Shown here one piece after another: positions 5,828-10,118 of a stretch of DNA of 10,118 bases. How positions within the stretch are numbered: the first letter of the stretch is position 1; every line of letters starts with the position of its first letter. This DNA is from Candidatus Nomurabacteria bacterium (lineage in GTDB: Bacteria > Patescibacteriota > Minisyncoccia > Phycocordibacterales > UBA9973). Both the position numbers and the translations under genes were made by a program. The notes below the pieces were generated by a model, which ran no database searches, was not told where the DNA came from, and saw only the letters and a list, made by a program, of their open reading frames with translations. The stretch spans positions 1 to 10,118 of the forward strand of contig JAPLXT010000084.1 of the NCBI GenBank assembly GCA_026395935.1, in the 5' to 3' direction.

Positions 5828-6490
5828 ATGTCAAAAGTTGTCCATCCATACGCACATAGATTAGTAACACTTCGAGACTGGAAGTCCCGCTGGTTTGCTG
5901 ATAAGAAATACAAAGATTTACTCAAGAGTGATGTTGTTATCCGTGAATTCCTTATGAAGAAGTTGCGCGGTTTTTATATTTCAAGAGTTGAAATAGACAG
6001 AAGTGCAAAAGCAACAAAAGTTATGGTTTTCACATCTCGTCCTGGTATGATTATTGGCCGTGGTGGCGATGGTGCAAACAAGCTAAAGAAAGATTTAGTA
6101 ACTGCTATGACAAAGCGTGGTGTACTAATTCCTGAAGATTTCAAATTTGATATTTTAGAAGTTGCGAATCCAGATGCAGATGCTGCAATAGTAGCATGCA
6201 TGATAGCTGAAGGTCTTGAGAAGCGTCTTCCTTTCCGCCGTGTCATGAAGCAAACTATTGAGAAGGTGATGACTGCCCGTGGAGTCAAAGGAGCTCGTAT
6301 TTATCTTGGAGGCCGATTAGGTGGTGCCGAGATCGCTCGTAGCGAGCAGATCAAGCGTGGATCTATTCCCCTTCAGACTTTCCGTGCTGACGTTGACTTT
6401 GCTCGTGAGAAAGCTCATATGAGTTATGGCGATATCGGTATCAAGGTTTGGATTTACCGTGGAGAAATTTTTAATGAGATTAAGAAATAA
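5828..6490 (+). CDS. rpsC: Ribosomal protein uS3
   Basis: Small-subunit protein uS3 at the mRNA entry channel. It has 220 residues against 233 in E. coli. The KH domain motif is PGMIIGRGGDG at residues 72-82, with the G-x-x-G loop at 77-80. The C-terminal domain has RAFRRVMKQTI-like sequence (LPFRRVMKQTIEKVM), the signature KGARIYLGGRLGGAEIARSE and the closing ADVDFAREKA and GIKVWIYRGEI. The N-terminus MSKVVHPYAHRLVTLRDW departs from the common KVHPNGIRLG and resembles CPR uS3 proteins as I know them. The start context TTTTATATG has no Shine-Dalgarno. It is 8 nt from rplP. Confidence 0.97.
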   Translation: MSKVVHPYAHRLVTLRDWKSRWFADKKYKDLLKSDVVIREFLMKKLRGFYISRVEIDRSAKATKVMVFTSRPGMIIGRGGDGANKLKKDLVTAMTKRGVLIPEDFKFDILEVANPDADAAIVACMIAEGLEKRLPFRRVMKQTIEKVMTARGVKGARIYLGGRLGGAEIARSEQIKRGSIPLQTFRADVDFAREKAHMSYGDIGIKVWIYRGEIFNEIKK

Positions 6491-6498
6491 GAAATTTT

Positions 6499-6915
6499 AT
6501 GTTAACACCTAAAAAAGTAAAATATAGAAAATGGCAAACAAGTAGAACTGATATGACGAAAGTCACTCCGGACACTCGTGGTACTACTGTAGCTTTTGGA
6601 GCATATGGGCTTAAAGCTATTTCAGGTGGACGTGTCCGTGCAAATCAAATAGAATCAGCTCGTAAAGCAGGGCATAGAGCCATTGGTAAAACTGGACGTA
6701 TGTGGACTCGCATATTCCCTGACAGACCTTTCACAGCAAAACCTGCAGAAGTAGGAATGGGTAAGGGTAAGGGTGATCCACAGGGTTACTGCTTGGATGT
6801 TCGCCCAGGTAGAATACTTTTTGAAGTAGATGGTATTACAGAAGTTATGGCAAAAGAAGCTCTTCGCAAAGCAGGGACTAAATTACCAGTGAAAACTCGT
6901 ATAGTAACAAGATAA
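6499..6915 (+). CDS. rplP: Ribosomal protein uL16
   Basis: Large-subunit protein uL16, contacting tRNA near the A and P sites. It has 138 residues, near the usual 136. It starts MLTPKKVKYRKWQ, then TTVAFGAYGLKAISGGRV, a region around GHRAIGKTGRMWTRIFPDRP, the loop VGMGKGKGDPQGY and the closing ALRKAGTKLPVKTRIV. Its stop is followed after 11 nt by rpsQ; the usual next gene, rpmC (uL29), is absent. Confidence 0.97.
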   Translation: MLTPKKVKYRKWQTSRTDMTKVTPDTRGTTVAFGAYGLKAISGGRVRANQIESARKAGHRAIGKTGRMWTRIFPDRPFTAKPAEVGMGKGKGDPQGYCLDVRPGRILFEVDGITEVMAKEALRKAGTKLPVKTRIVTR

Positions 6916-6926
6916 TTTTAAATATT

Positions 6927-7169
6927 ATGGAAACAAAAATAAAAAAAACAAATAAGATTCTCAAAGGAGTAGTTGTCTCAGACAAGATGGACAAGACTGT
7001 CGTAGTAGAAGTCACTCGCTTTGTAGAACACAAGAAGTATGGCAAGAGAATAAAGAAAACCAAAAATTACAAAGCTCATGATGAGGGAAATGTAAAAAAG
7101 GTAGGCGATCAAGTCGAAATAGAAGAGACAAAGCCAATGTCCAAAGATAAGCATTTTAAAATAATTTAA
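6927..7169 (+). CDS. rpsQ: Ribosomal protein uS17
   Basis: Small-subunit protein uS17, an OB-fold protein binding early to 16S rRNA. It has 80 residues, close to the usual 84. Family motifs: LKGVVVSDKMDKTVVVEVTR, then HKKYGKRIKKTKNYKAHDE and the acidic VGDQVEIEETKPMSKDKHF. It starts at the only ATG that fits, 11 nt after rplP. The gap is far too short for rpmC, which sits here in the canonical order. It is 5 nt from rplN. Confidence 0.96.
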   Translation: METKIKKTNKILKGVVVSDKMDKTVVVEVTRFVEHKKYGKRIKKTKNYKAHDEGNVKKVGDQVEIEETKPMSKDKHFKII

Positions 7170-7174
7170 ATTAT

Positions 7175-7546
7175 ATGATTCAAGATGGAACAGTAGTAGT
7201 TATAACAGATAACGCCGGCGGAAAAGTCGGAAAGGTTTTCAAAGTACTCGGTTCATCAAAGAAGCGTTACGCAAGTATCGGTGAGAGAGTTATCATTTCA
7301 GTAAAGATTGCTGATCCTCGTAAGGTTGTAAAGAAAAAGGATGTTCACCAAGCTGTCGTTGTGCGTACAGTCAAAGCTTTCAGACGTAAAGATGGTTCAT
7401 ACATTCGTTTCGATGACAATGCCGTAGTTATTCTTGAAAAAGATAAATTAGATCCTAAAGGTGGTCGCGTCTTTGGTCCTATTCCACGTGAGCTTGCAGA
7501 AAGAGGATACCAGAAGATTATTTCATTAGCCCAAGAAGTTATTTAA
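7175..7546 (+). CDS. rplN: Ribosomal protein uL14
   Basis: Large-subunit protein uL14, which forms an intersubunit bridge and is where RsfS-type silencing factors bind in other bacteria. It has 123 residues, the usual length. It shows MIQDGTVVVITDNAGGK, VLGSSKKRYASIGERV, HQAVVVRTVKAFRRKDGSYI and RFDDNAVVI, ending GGRVFGPIPREL and KIISLAQEVI. The common C-terminus LAPEVL reads LAQEVI here. Gaps of 5 nt before and 4 nt after suggest tight co-translation with rpsQ and rplX. Confidence 0.98.
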   Translation: MIQDGTVVVITDNAGGKVGKVFKVLGSSKKRYASIGERVIISVKIADPRKVVKKKDVHQAVVVRTVKAFRRKDGSYIRFDDNAVVILEKDKLDPKGGRVFGPIPRELAERGYQKIISLAQEVI

Positions 7547-7550
7547 ATAT

Positions 7551-7772
7551 ATGAAAATCAAAAAAGGAGACAATGTAATAGTTATCGCTGGAGCAAACAA
7601 AGGCAAAAAGGGTAAAGTTCTTAAGGCTATACCATCCATGAACAAAGTTGTTGTAGAAGGTGTGAACCTAAGGAAGAAAGCCCATAAGTCTAAAAAGAAA
7701 GGCGATCCAAGTCAGATTCTAGAGATAGCAATGCCTATCCATGTATCAAATGTAGCAAAGCAAGAAAAATAA
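7551..7772 (+). CDS. rplX: Ribosomal protein uL24, C-terminally short form
   Basis: Large-subunit protein uL24, an assembly initiator that binds the 5' end of 23S rRNA. It has 73 residues against 104 in E. coli. The KOW motif is present near residues 5-33 (GDNVIVIAGANKGKKGKVLK), followed by VVVEGVNLRKKAHK and the strand IAMPIHVSNVA, after which the protein stops at KQEK. The last roughly 30 residues of the E. coli protein are missing. This looks like true shortening rather than a frameshift, because rplE follows 16 nt later in good order. Confidence 0.96.
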   Translation: MKIKKGDNVIVIAGANKGKKGKVLKAIPSMNKVVVEGVNLRKKAHKSKKKGDPSQILEIAMPIHVSNVAKQEK

Positions 7773-7788
7773 AAGATAAATAAAATTT

Positions 7789-8331
7789 ATGGAAACAGTA
7801 AAACAAAAAGAAAAAAAAGCATATAAAGAACTTAAGGCTAAATACGGCTACAAGAATCCTATGGCTGCACCTCACCTTGTGAAGGTAGTGGTTGCTTCAG
7901 GTACAGGGTCAGGTATAAAGAAAAACAAGGATCACAACAAGCTAGTTATGGAAAGAATTGCAAAGATCACAGGTCAGAAGCCAGCTACAAAGAGTGCAAA
8001 GAAATCAATCGCTTCATTTAAAATCAGAATCGGTGATCCAGTAGGAGTGATGGTAACTTTGAGAGGTGCTCGCATGTATGGATTCCTAGACAAGCTTATA
8101 AACGTTGCTATCCCTCGTACGAAAGACTTCCGTGGAATTGATAGAAAGATTGTAGACAATATTGGTAACCTTACAATGAGTATCAAGGAGCACACAATTT
8201 TCCCTGAGACAGGAGATGAAGAATTGAAAGACGTGTTCGGAATGGGTATTACACTAGTCACAACAGCAAAGACTAAACCCGAAGCAACTGAATTCTTTGA
8301 ACTTATCGGAATTCCATTTAAGAAAGCCTAA
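7789..8331 (+). CDS. rplE: Ribosomal protein uL5
   Basis: Large-subunit protein uL5, which binds 5S rRNA and contacts P-site tRNA. It has 180 residues, matching the usual 179. Motifs: NPMAAPHLVKVVVASGTG near the N-terminus, ITGQKPATKSAKKSIASFKI, then RIGDPVGVMVTLRGARMYGF, the IPRTKDFRGI segment, and the C-terminal GMGITLVTTAKTK followed by GIPFKKA. The start context AAAATTTATG has no Shine-Dalgarno. It is the last gene of the second unit; a strong hairpin lies 55 nt after its stop. In the canonical order rpsN would follow directly, but here about 1.36 kb of accessory sequence intervenes. Confidence 0.98.
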   Translation: METVKQKEKKAYKELKAKYGYKNPMAAPHLVKVVVASGTGSGIKKNKDHNKLVMERIAKITGQKPATKSAKKSIASFKIRIGDPVGVMVTLRGARMYGFLDKLINVAIPRTKDFRGIDRKIVDNIGNLTMSIKEHTIFPETGDEELKDVFGMGITLVTTAKTKPEATEFFELIGIPFKKA

Positions 8332-8386
8332 ATAGTTTCTAGTAATTAGGTTCTAGTGACTATAAAATACAAAAATAAAAGACAAA

Positions 8387-8420
8387 TCATAAAAACCCTT
8401 AGGAATAAGGGTTTTTATGA
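8387..8420. terminator. Strong hairpin terminator after rplE
   Basis: A perfect 15-bp stem: TCATAAAAACCCTTA (8387-8401), loop GGAA, TAAGGGTTTTTATGA (8406-8420). The A-run before and U-run after the GC core fit a terminator that can work in both directions. It closes the rpsS-rplE transcript. Confidence 0.75.
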
Positions 8421-8447
8421 TACTGTTTTAATCTTGTTGTATTTTAC

Positions 8448-8476
8448 TTGCATTTATCTTTATATCTTTATATACT
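8448..8476 (+). promoter_or_regulatory. Promoter of the candidate ncRNA
   Basis: TTGCAT (8448-8453), a 17-nt spacer and TATACT (8471-8476). It lies in an A/T-rich stretch just after the rplE terminator. Counting seven bases past the -10 places +1 at 8483, the first base of the closing helix of the downstream RNA. Confidence 0.55.
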
Positions 8477-8482
8477 TATAAA

Positions 8483-8623
8483 GTAGCTTGACGTCAGAAA
8501 ATTTCTATCGGCTTGCTGCGGGCATCAATAAAATGATGTACTCATGAGTGAAATAACACATTTATTTGTGTTTGCCGTCACTCCGGGCTACATGAAAACA
8601 CCACCTAACGGTGGCTTTTTCAT
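8483..8623 (+). ncRNA. Candidate stand-alone structured RNA, unrecognised family
   Basis: No protein reading frame of note, but a layered set of pairings. GTAGC (8483-8487) pairs with GCTAC (8587-8591), and TGACG (8489-8493) with CGTCA (8576-8580), separated by one base on the 5' side and CTCCGG on the 3' side. Inside are CATCA (8523-8527) with TGATG (8534-8538), the palindrome ACTCATGAGT (8540-8549), and AACACA (8555-8560) with TGTGTT (8567-8572). A terminator hairpin follows at once (8592-8623). The next gene is convergent, so this is not the leader of a coding gene. It shows no hallmark that I recognise of SRP RNA, 6S RNA, tmRNA, RNase P RNA or tRNA. Expression is inferred only. Confidence 0.5.
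8592..8623. terminator. Shared terminator of ncRNA and convergent gene
   Basis: ATGAAAA (8592-8598) pairs with TTTTCAT (8617-8623), and CCACC (8601-8605) with GGTGG (8610-8614) around loop TAAC, with a small 2x2 internal loop. The T-run is in place for the + strand. The convergent minus-strand gene's TGA stop (8620-8622) lies within the stem, so one hairpin probably ends both transcripts. Confidence 0.65.
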
Positions 8624-9066
8624 TTGTTCTTTTTCTTATTTTTCTTTATATGAATGGATTTGATTTCTAAGCAATTATTTTTTTCCTCTAATAAAATTAC
8701 AAGCCATGATTTACCTAGATGTGAATAATCTTTTTTATAATAGTGGTCTTTAGGTGGTTTGTATTCATATGAATCAAAATTAATGATGATTTCATTTATG
8801 TTGTTTATAATAAAATTGATGATTTCTTTTAACTGTTCCTCTGAGTGATATTTACTAAAATCTTCTTTCCTTCTCTCTATAAAATGTTTTAAAGATTTAC
8901 GCGAAATACAAACTTTCATCTTTTCGTGTGGATGTTTATCATTTTTAGAATCTAATATATTAAAAATTTCTATCAACTCAGTATGATTTTCAATCTGAGA
9001 ACCCTTTTCTAATGAAAGATAGAATTTTGCTAACTCAAGCAATTTTTCAATAACTTCGGATGACAT
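8620..9066 (-). CDS. Hypothetical protein, weakly nuclease-like (148 aa)
   Basis: Not recognised with confidence. The 148-residue protein is rich in Lys, Ile, Asn and Glu and has no signal or membrane segment. It begins with a predicted helix (EVIEKLLELAKFYLSLEKG), then KVCISRKSLKHFIERRKEDF (51-70, with His61, Arg65 and Arg66), a helix EQLKEIINFIINNINEI (77-93), a Tyr/His-rich stretch (YKKDYSHLGK) and a final beta hairpin WLVILLEEKN / CLEIKSIHIKK, ending in a lysine/asparagine tail. The order helix with His/Arg, helix, then two strands loosely recalls compact BECR/RelE-type nucleases such as the phage PBECR families; this is a fold-level guess. The frame extends upstream to an ATG at 9189, but the ATG at 9066 is preferred: the extra 41 residues would overlap the promoter region and look like translated AT-rich noise. 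It ends in TGA. Confidence 0.6.
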   Translation of the reverse strand: MSSEVIEKLLELAKFYLSLEKGSQIENHTELIEIFNILDSKNDKHPHEKMKVCISRKSLKHFIERRKEDFSKYHSEEQLKEIINFIINNINEIIINFDSYEYKPPKDHYYKKDYSHLGKSWLVILLEEKNNCLEIKSIHIKKNKKKNK

Positions 9067-9085
9067 ATTAAATATAATAACATAA

Positions 9086-9091
9086 ATTATA
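9086..9091 (-). promoter_or_regulatory. Possible -10 box of the 148-aa gene
   Basis: On the minus strand, TATAAT reads from 9091 to 9086, about 20 nt before the ATG at 9066. No good -35 lies at the right distance (TATTTA at 17 nt). TTGTCA (9137-9132, minus) is a better -35 but lacks a matching -10 at 16-18 nt. The call is weak. Confidence 0.3.
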
Positions 9092-9130
9092 AAAAAGTGA
9101 TGAAGGATTAAAATATATATTTGGGTTTTG

Positions 9131-9159
9131 TTGACAAAATTTGGGCTCGGGTGTATACC
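9131..9159 (+). promoter_or_regulatory. Promoter of the 82-aa membrane protein gene
   Basis: A perfect -35 TTGACA (9131-9136), a 17-nt spacer and TATACC (9154-9159). The predicted start near 9166 leaves a 55-nt leader before the GTG at 9221. The -35 overlaps an inverted repeat, TTTTGT (9126-9131) and ACAAAA (9134-9139), which could serve as an operator. Confidence 0.6.
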
Positions 9160-9220
9160 TTCAGTGTATTTGGCCTTTATATGTTTCATTGTTATATTTT
9201 TTAATTAAAATCTTTTACAA

Positions 9221-9469
9221 GTGAAAACAAAAAAGTTTTTGTTCCATCTCGCATTTGCTTTCCAACTGATTGGATTTTTAGGGTTTTTTGGAAAAATTAT
9301 TCATGACAGTGTGCAAAACTTTCAAAGTAATGCTATTGGCGGGGATATGTCCAAAGACACTATGGTAATGTTGGCCGTCCTGTTCGTTGTAGGTTTTGTT
9401 GGCTTTCTTGTAAGCAACAAATTAATGGATCAATTGAACAGGATCGAAGATGCTATTAAGGCGACCTGA
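9221..9469 (+). CDS. Small two-span membrane protein, unknown function (82 aa)
   Basis: Not recognised. The 82 residues begin with a short basic end (MKTKK), then a first hydrophobic span at about 6-27 (FLFHLAFAFQLIGFLGFFGK), a polar loop of about 19 residues (HDSVQNFQSNAIGGDMSKD), a second span at 47-65 (TMVMLAVLFVVGFVGFLVS) and an amphipathic C-terminal segment KLMDQLNRIEDAIKA. The positive-inside rule suggests both ends face the cytoplasm with the loop outside. It starts with GTG at 9221; an in-frame TAA at 9206-9208 rules out a longer form. It ends in TGA. It has its own promoter and terminator, so it is a monocistronic unit inserted ahead of rpsN. Confidence 0.7.
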   Translation: MKTKKFLFHLAFAFQLIGFLGFFGKIIHDSVQNFQSNAIGGDMSKDTMVMLAVLFVVGFVGFLVSNKLMDQLNRIEDAIKAT

Positions 9470-9489
9470 AACAGGTATGTCTGAATTAG

Positions 9490-9521
9490 AAAAAGCCGGT
9501 GGCATTGTCACCGGCTTTTTT
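9490..9521 (+). terminator. Intrinsic terminator of the 82-aa gene
   Basis: AAAAAGCCGGTG (9490-9501) pairs with CACCGGCTTTTT (9509-9520), loop GCATTGT, followed by further T. The 12-bp GC-rich stem with a U-tract is a textbook intrinsic terminator, 20 nt after the TGA. Confidence 0.88.
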
Positions 9522-9548
9522 AATTATAACGTAGGCGCGTACATATAT

Positions 9549-9577
9549 TTGACATCTTCTCTTTCATTTGCTAGTAT
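9549..9577 (+). promoter_or_regulatory. Promoter of the rpsN-rpsH unit
   Basis: A perfect TTGACA (9549-9554), a 17-nt spacer and TAGTAT (9572-9577) preceded by TGC. The predicted start is near 9584. The -10 region TTTGCTAGTAT is identical to that of the rpsS promoter, suggesting a shared ribosomal promoter type in this genome. Confidence 0.75.
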
Positions 9578-9580
9578 AAG

Positions 9581-9669
9581 CCTACATGAGTTTTAGATCC
9601 GTTTGTCTCCTTAAGTGCCTTTATTAAAAGCATTTAAGAAAATAAACGAGATATCATCATTCATGTAGG
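9581..9669 (+). promoter_or_regulatory. Structured leader of rpsN (rod-like hairpin)
   Basis: Nested pairings form one long rod. CCTACATGA (9581-9589) pairs with TCATGTAGG (9661-9669), GAT (9596-9598) with ATC (9653-9655), CGTTTGT (9600-9606) with ATAAACG (9642-9648, one G-U), CTTAAGTGC (9610-9618) with GCATTTAAG (9630-9638, one G-U), and TTT (9620-9622) with AAA (9627-9629). If +1 is 9584, only 6 of the 9 outer pairs are transcribed. A 13-codon frame, ATG 9586 to TAA 9627, lies inside. The position fits a ribosomal-protein autoregulatory leader; the ligand is unknown. Confidence 0.5.
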
Positions 9670-9695
9670 GGTTTTCACTCTTAAGTTAATTATTT

Positions 9696-9881
9696 ATGGC
9701 AAAAACATCAGTAACAGCTAGACATTTAAAGAAGTCAAAATTTAGTACACGAGAAACAAATCGTTGTTTTCGTTGTTCACGTGGACATGCATATATGCGA
9801 GATTTCGGTCTTTGTCGTATCTGCTTCCGTGAATTAGCAAACGAAGGTATGCTTCCAGGTGTTCGTAAATCAAGTTGGTAA
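9696..9881 (+). CDS. rpsN: Ribosomal protein uS14, zinc-binding type
   Basis: Small-subunit protein uS14 in the 30S head, the short zinc-ribbon form (61 residues, as in Bacillus type Z). The four zinc ligands are intact: Cys24 and Cys27 (NRCFRC) and Cys40 and Cys43 (LCRIC). The family end FRELANEGMLPGVRKSSW is complete. The start context TTATTTATG has no Shine-Dalgarno. In the usual spc order it follows rplE directly; here it begins a new unit behind its own promoter and a leader of about 110 nt. rpsH follows after 15 nt. Confidence 0.98.
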   Translation: MAKTSVTARHLKKSKFSTRETNRCFRCSRGHAYMRDFGLCRICFRELANEGMLPGVRKSSW

Positions 9882-9896
9882 TCAAATAACAAATAT

Positions 9897-10118
9897 ATGG
9901 ATCAAATAGCAAACATGATAAATATGGTGAAGAACGCAGGAAGTGCAGAGCACGAGTCCATCGTTGTTTCATATTCCAAAATTAAGCAAGCAATAGCAGA
10001 ATGCCTTGTGAAGGAAGGATATTTAGCTGGAGTAACAAAAAAAGTGAAGAAAGGTATGCCAATTCTTGAATTGAGCGTTTTATATGTAGACGGAGCCCCA
10101 AAAGTTACCGGAGCAGAA
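9897..10118 (+). CDS. rpsH: Ribosomal protein uS8 (3' truncated by window)
   Basis: The first 74 codons of uS8, which binds the central domain of 16S rRNA and, in E. coli, represses the spc operon by binding its mRNA. The visible part begins MDQIANMINMVKNAGSAEHE, matching the family's D-P-I-A-D-M-L-T-R-I-R-N start with a shorter N-terminus, then IVVSYSKIKQAIAECLVKEG and the strand LELSVLYVDG. The frame stays open to the last base of the window. It lies 15 nt after rpsN with context AAATATATG. Its presence makes uS8 a candidate regulator of the structured leader upstream of rpsN. Confidence 0.95.
   Translation, partial: MDQIANMINMVKNAGSAEHESIVVSYSKIKQAIAECLVKEGYLAGVTKKVKKGMPILELSVLYVDGAPKVTGAE

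Noticed and set aside
5974..6288. Minus-strand 104-codon frame within rpsC (and similar antisense frames in tuf, rplC, rplV, rplE)
   Set aside because: Each lies wholly opposite a confidently identified ribosomal or EF-Tu gene and reads as Ser/Ile-rich shadow sequence.
8337..8359. Direct repeat TTCTAGTAA / TTCTAGTGA, 14 nt apart, after rplE
   Set aside because: Only two short copies in AT-rich intergenic DNA; chance is sufficient and no function is indicated.
8523..8575. Hammerhead-ribozyme-like arrangement (TGATG, short stem ACTCATGAGT, GAAA, then a hairpin)
   Set aside because: The conserved core CTGANGA is not met (A in place of C3, T in place of A9), stem II is only about 3 bp with a workable loop, and no contiguous stem I brings the two ends together.
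8483..8591. Known RNAs (SRP 4.5S, 6S, tmRNA, RNase P, tRNA) as an explanation of the structured region
   Set aside because: No SRP GGAA-loop motif, no TTCGA arm or CCA-type tRNA ends, no tmRNA tag frame; CTCCGGGCTAC resembles an RNase P conserved segment only in a few bases and the length is far too short.
9067..9189. N-terminal extension of the 148-aa protein to an ATG at 9189
   Set aside because: It would read through the divergent promoter region and add 41 residues rich in Ile and His from AT-rich sequence; the TATAAT at 9086-9091 favours the start at 9066, though a longer form is not excluded.
8620..9469. Alternative genetic code with UGA read as glycine (Gracilibacteria/SR1 type)
   Set aside because: The two protein genes of the insertion end at TGA with sensible terminators just after, and no ribosomal gene contains an in-frame TGA; the standard code explains everything.
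8483..9521. Retron or CRISPR-like system built on the ncRNA
   Set aside because: No reverse transcriptase, cas gene, repeat-spacer array or branching-guanosine inverted repeat layout is visible in the window.

Overview
The window is a ribosomal-protein gene cluster (S10/spc type) from an AT-rich bacterium, most likely a member of the Candidate Phyla Radiation (Patescibacteria, probably Parcubacteria). This placement is inference. It rests on a divergent uS3 N-terminus (HPYAHRL where HPNGIRLG is usual), lysine/alanine-rich tails on several ribosomal proteins, a shortened uL24, no rpmC at its usual place, almost no Shine-Dalgarno sequences, and a fragment of a surface protein with the Y-S-L-x-C-T-G-x-G-G signature common in CPR secreted proteins. 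All 15 complete ribosomal/EF-Tu genes end in TAA.

Layout: (1) 1-177, C-terminal end of a surface protein cut by the window edge. (2) 178-4461, a promoter, tuf, then rpsJ-rplC-rplD-rplW-rplB with very short gaps, closed by a perfect 15-bp hairpin. (3) 4462-5037, an insertion splitting rplB from rpsS: a DgkA-family lipid kinase with a possibly leaderless promoter, then a REPIN-like palindromic element and a new sigma70-type promoter. (4) 5038-8420, rpsS-rplV-rpsC-rplP-rpsQ-rplN-rplX-rplE, without rpmC, closed by a second perfect 15-bp hairpin. (5) 8421-9521, a second insertion where rplE would normally run into rpsN: a candidate stand-alone structured RNA with its own promoter and terminator, a convergent gene for an unrecognised 148-aa protein (weakly nuclease-like), and a divergent gene for an 82-aa two-span membrane protein with its own terminator. 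(6) 9522-10118, a promoter, a long leader that can fold into a rod and holds a 13-codon reading frame, then rpsN (zinc type) and the start of rpsH.

The usually continuous S10-spc operon is therefore read here as three promoter-led units separated by two accessory insertions. The ribosomal proteins assemble into both subunits (uS10, uS19, uS3, uS17, uS14, uS8; uL3, uL4, uL23, uL2, uL22, uL16, uL14, uL24, uL5), and EF-Tu delivers aminoacyl-tRNA to the ribosome. The most interesting objects are the 8483-8623 RNA, whose closing helix begins exactly at the predicted transcription start, and the structured rpsN leader. I see no rRNA, tRNA, CRISPR array or insertion sequence.
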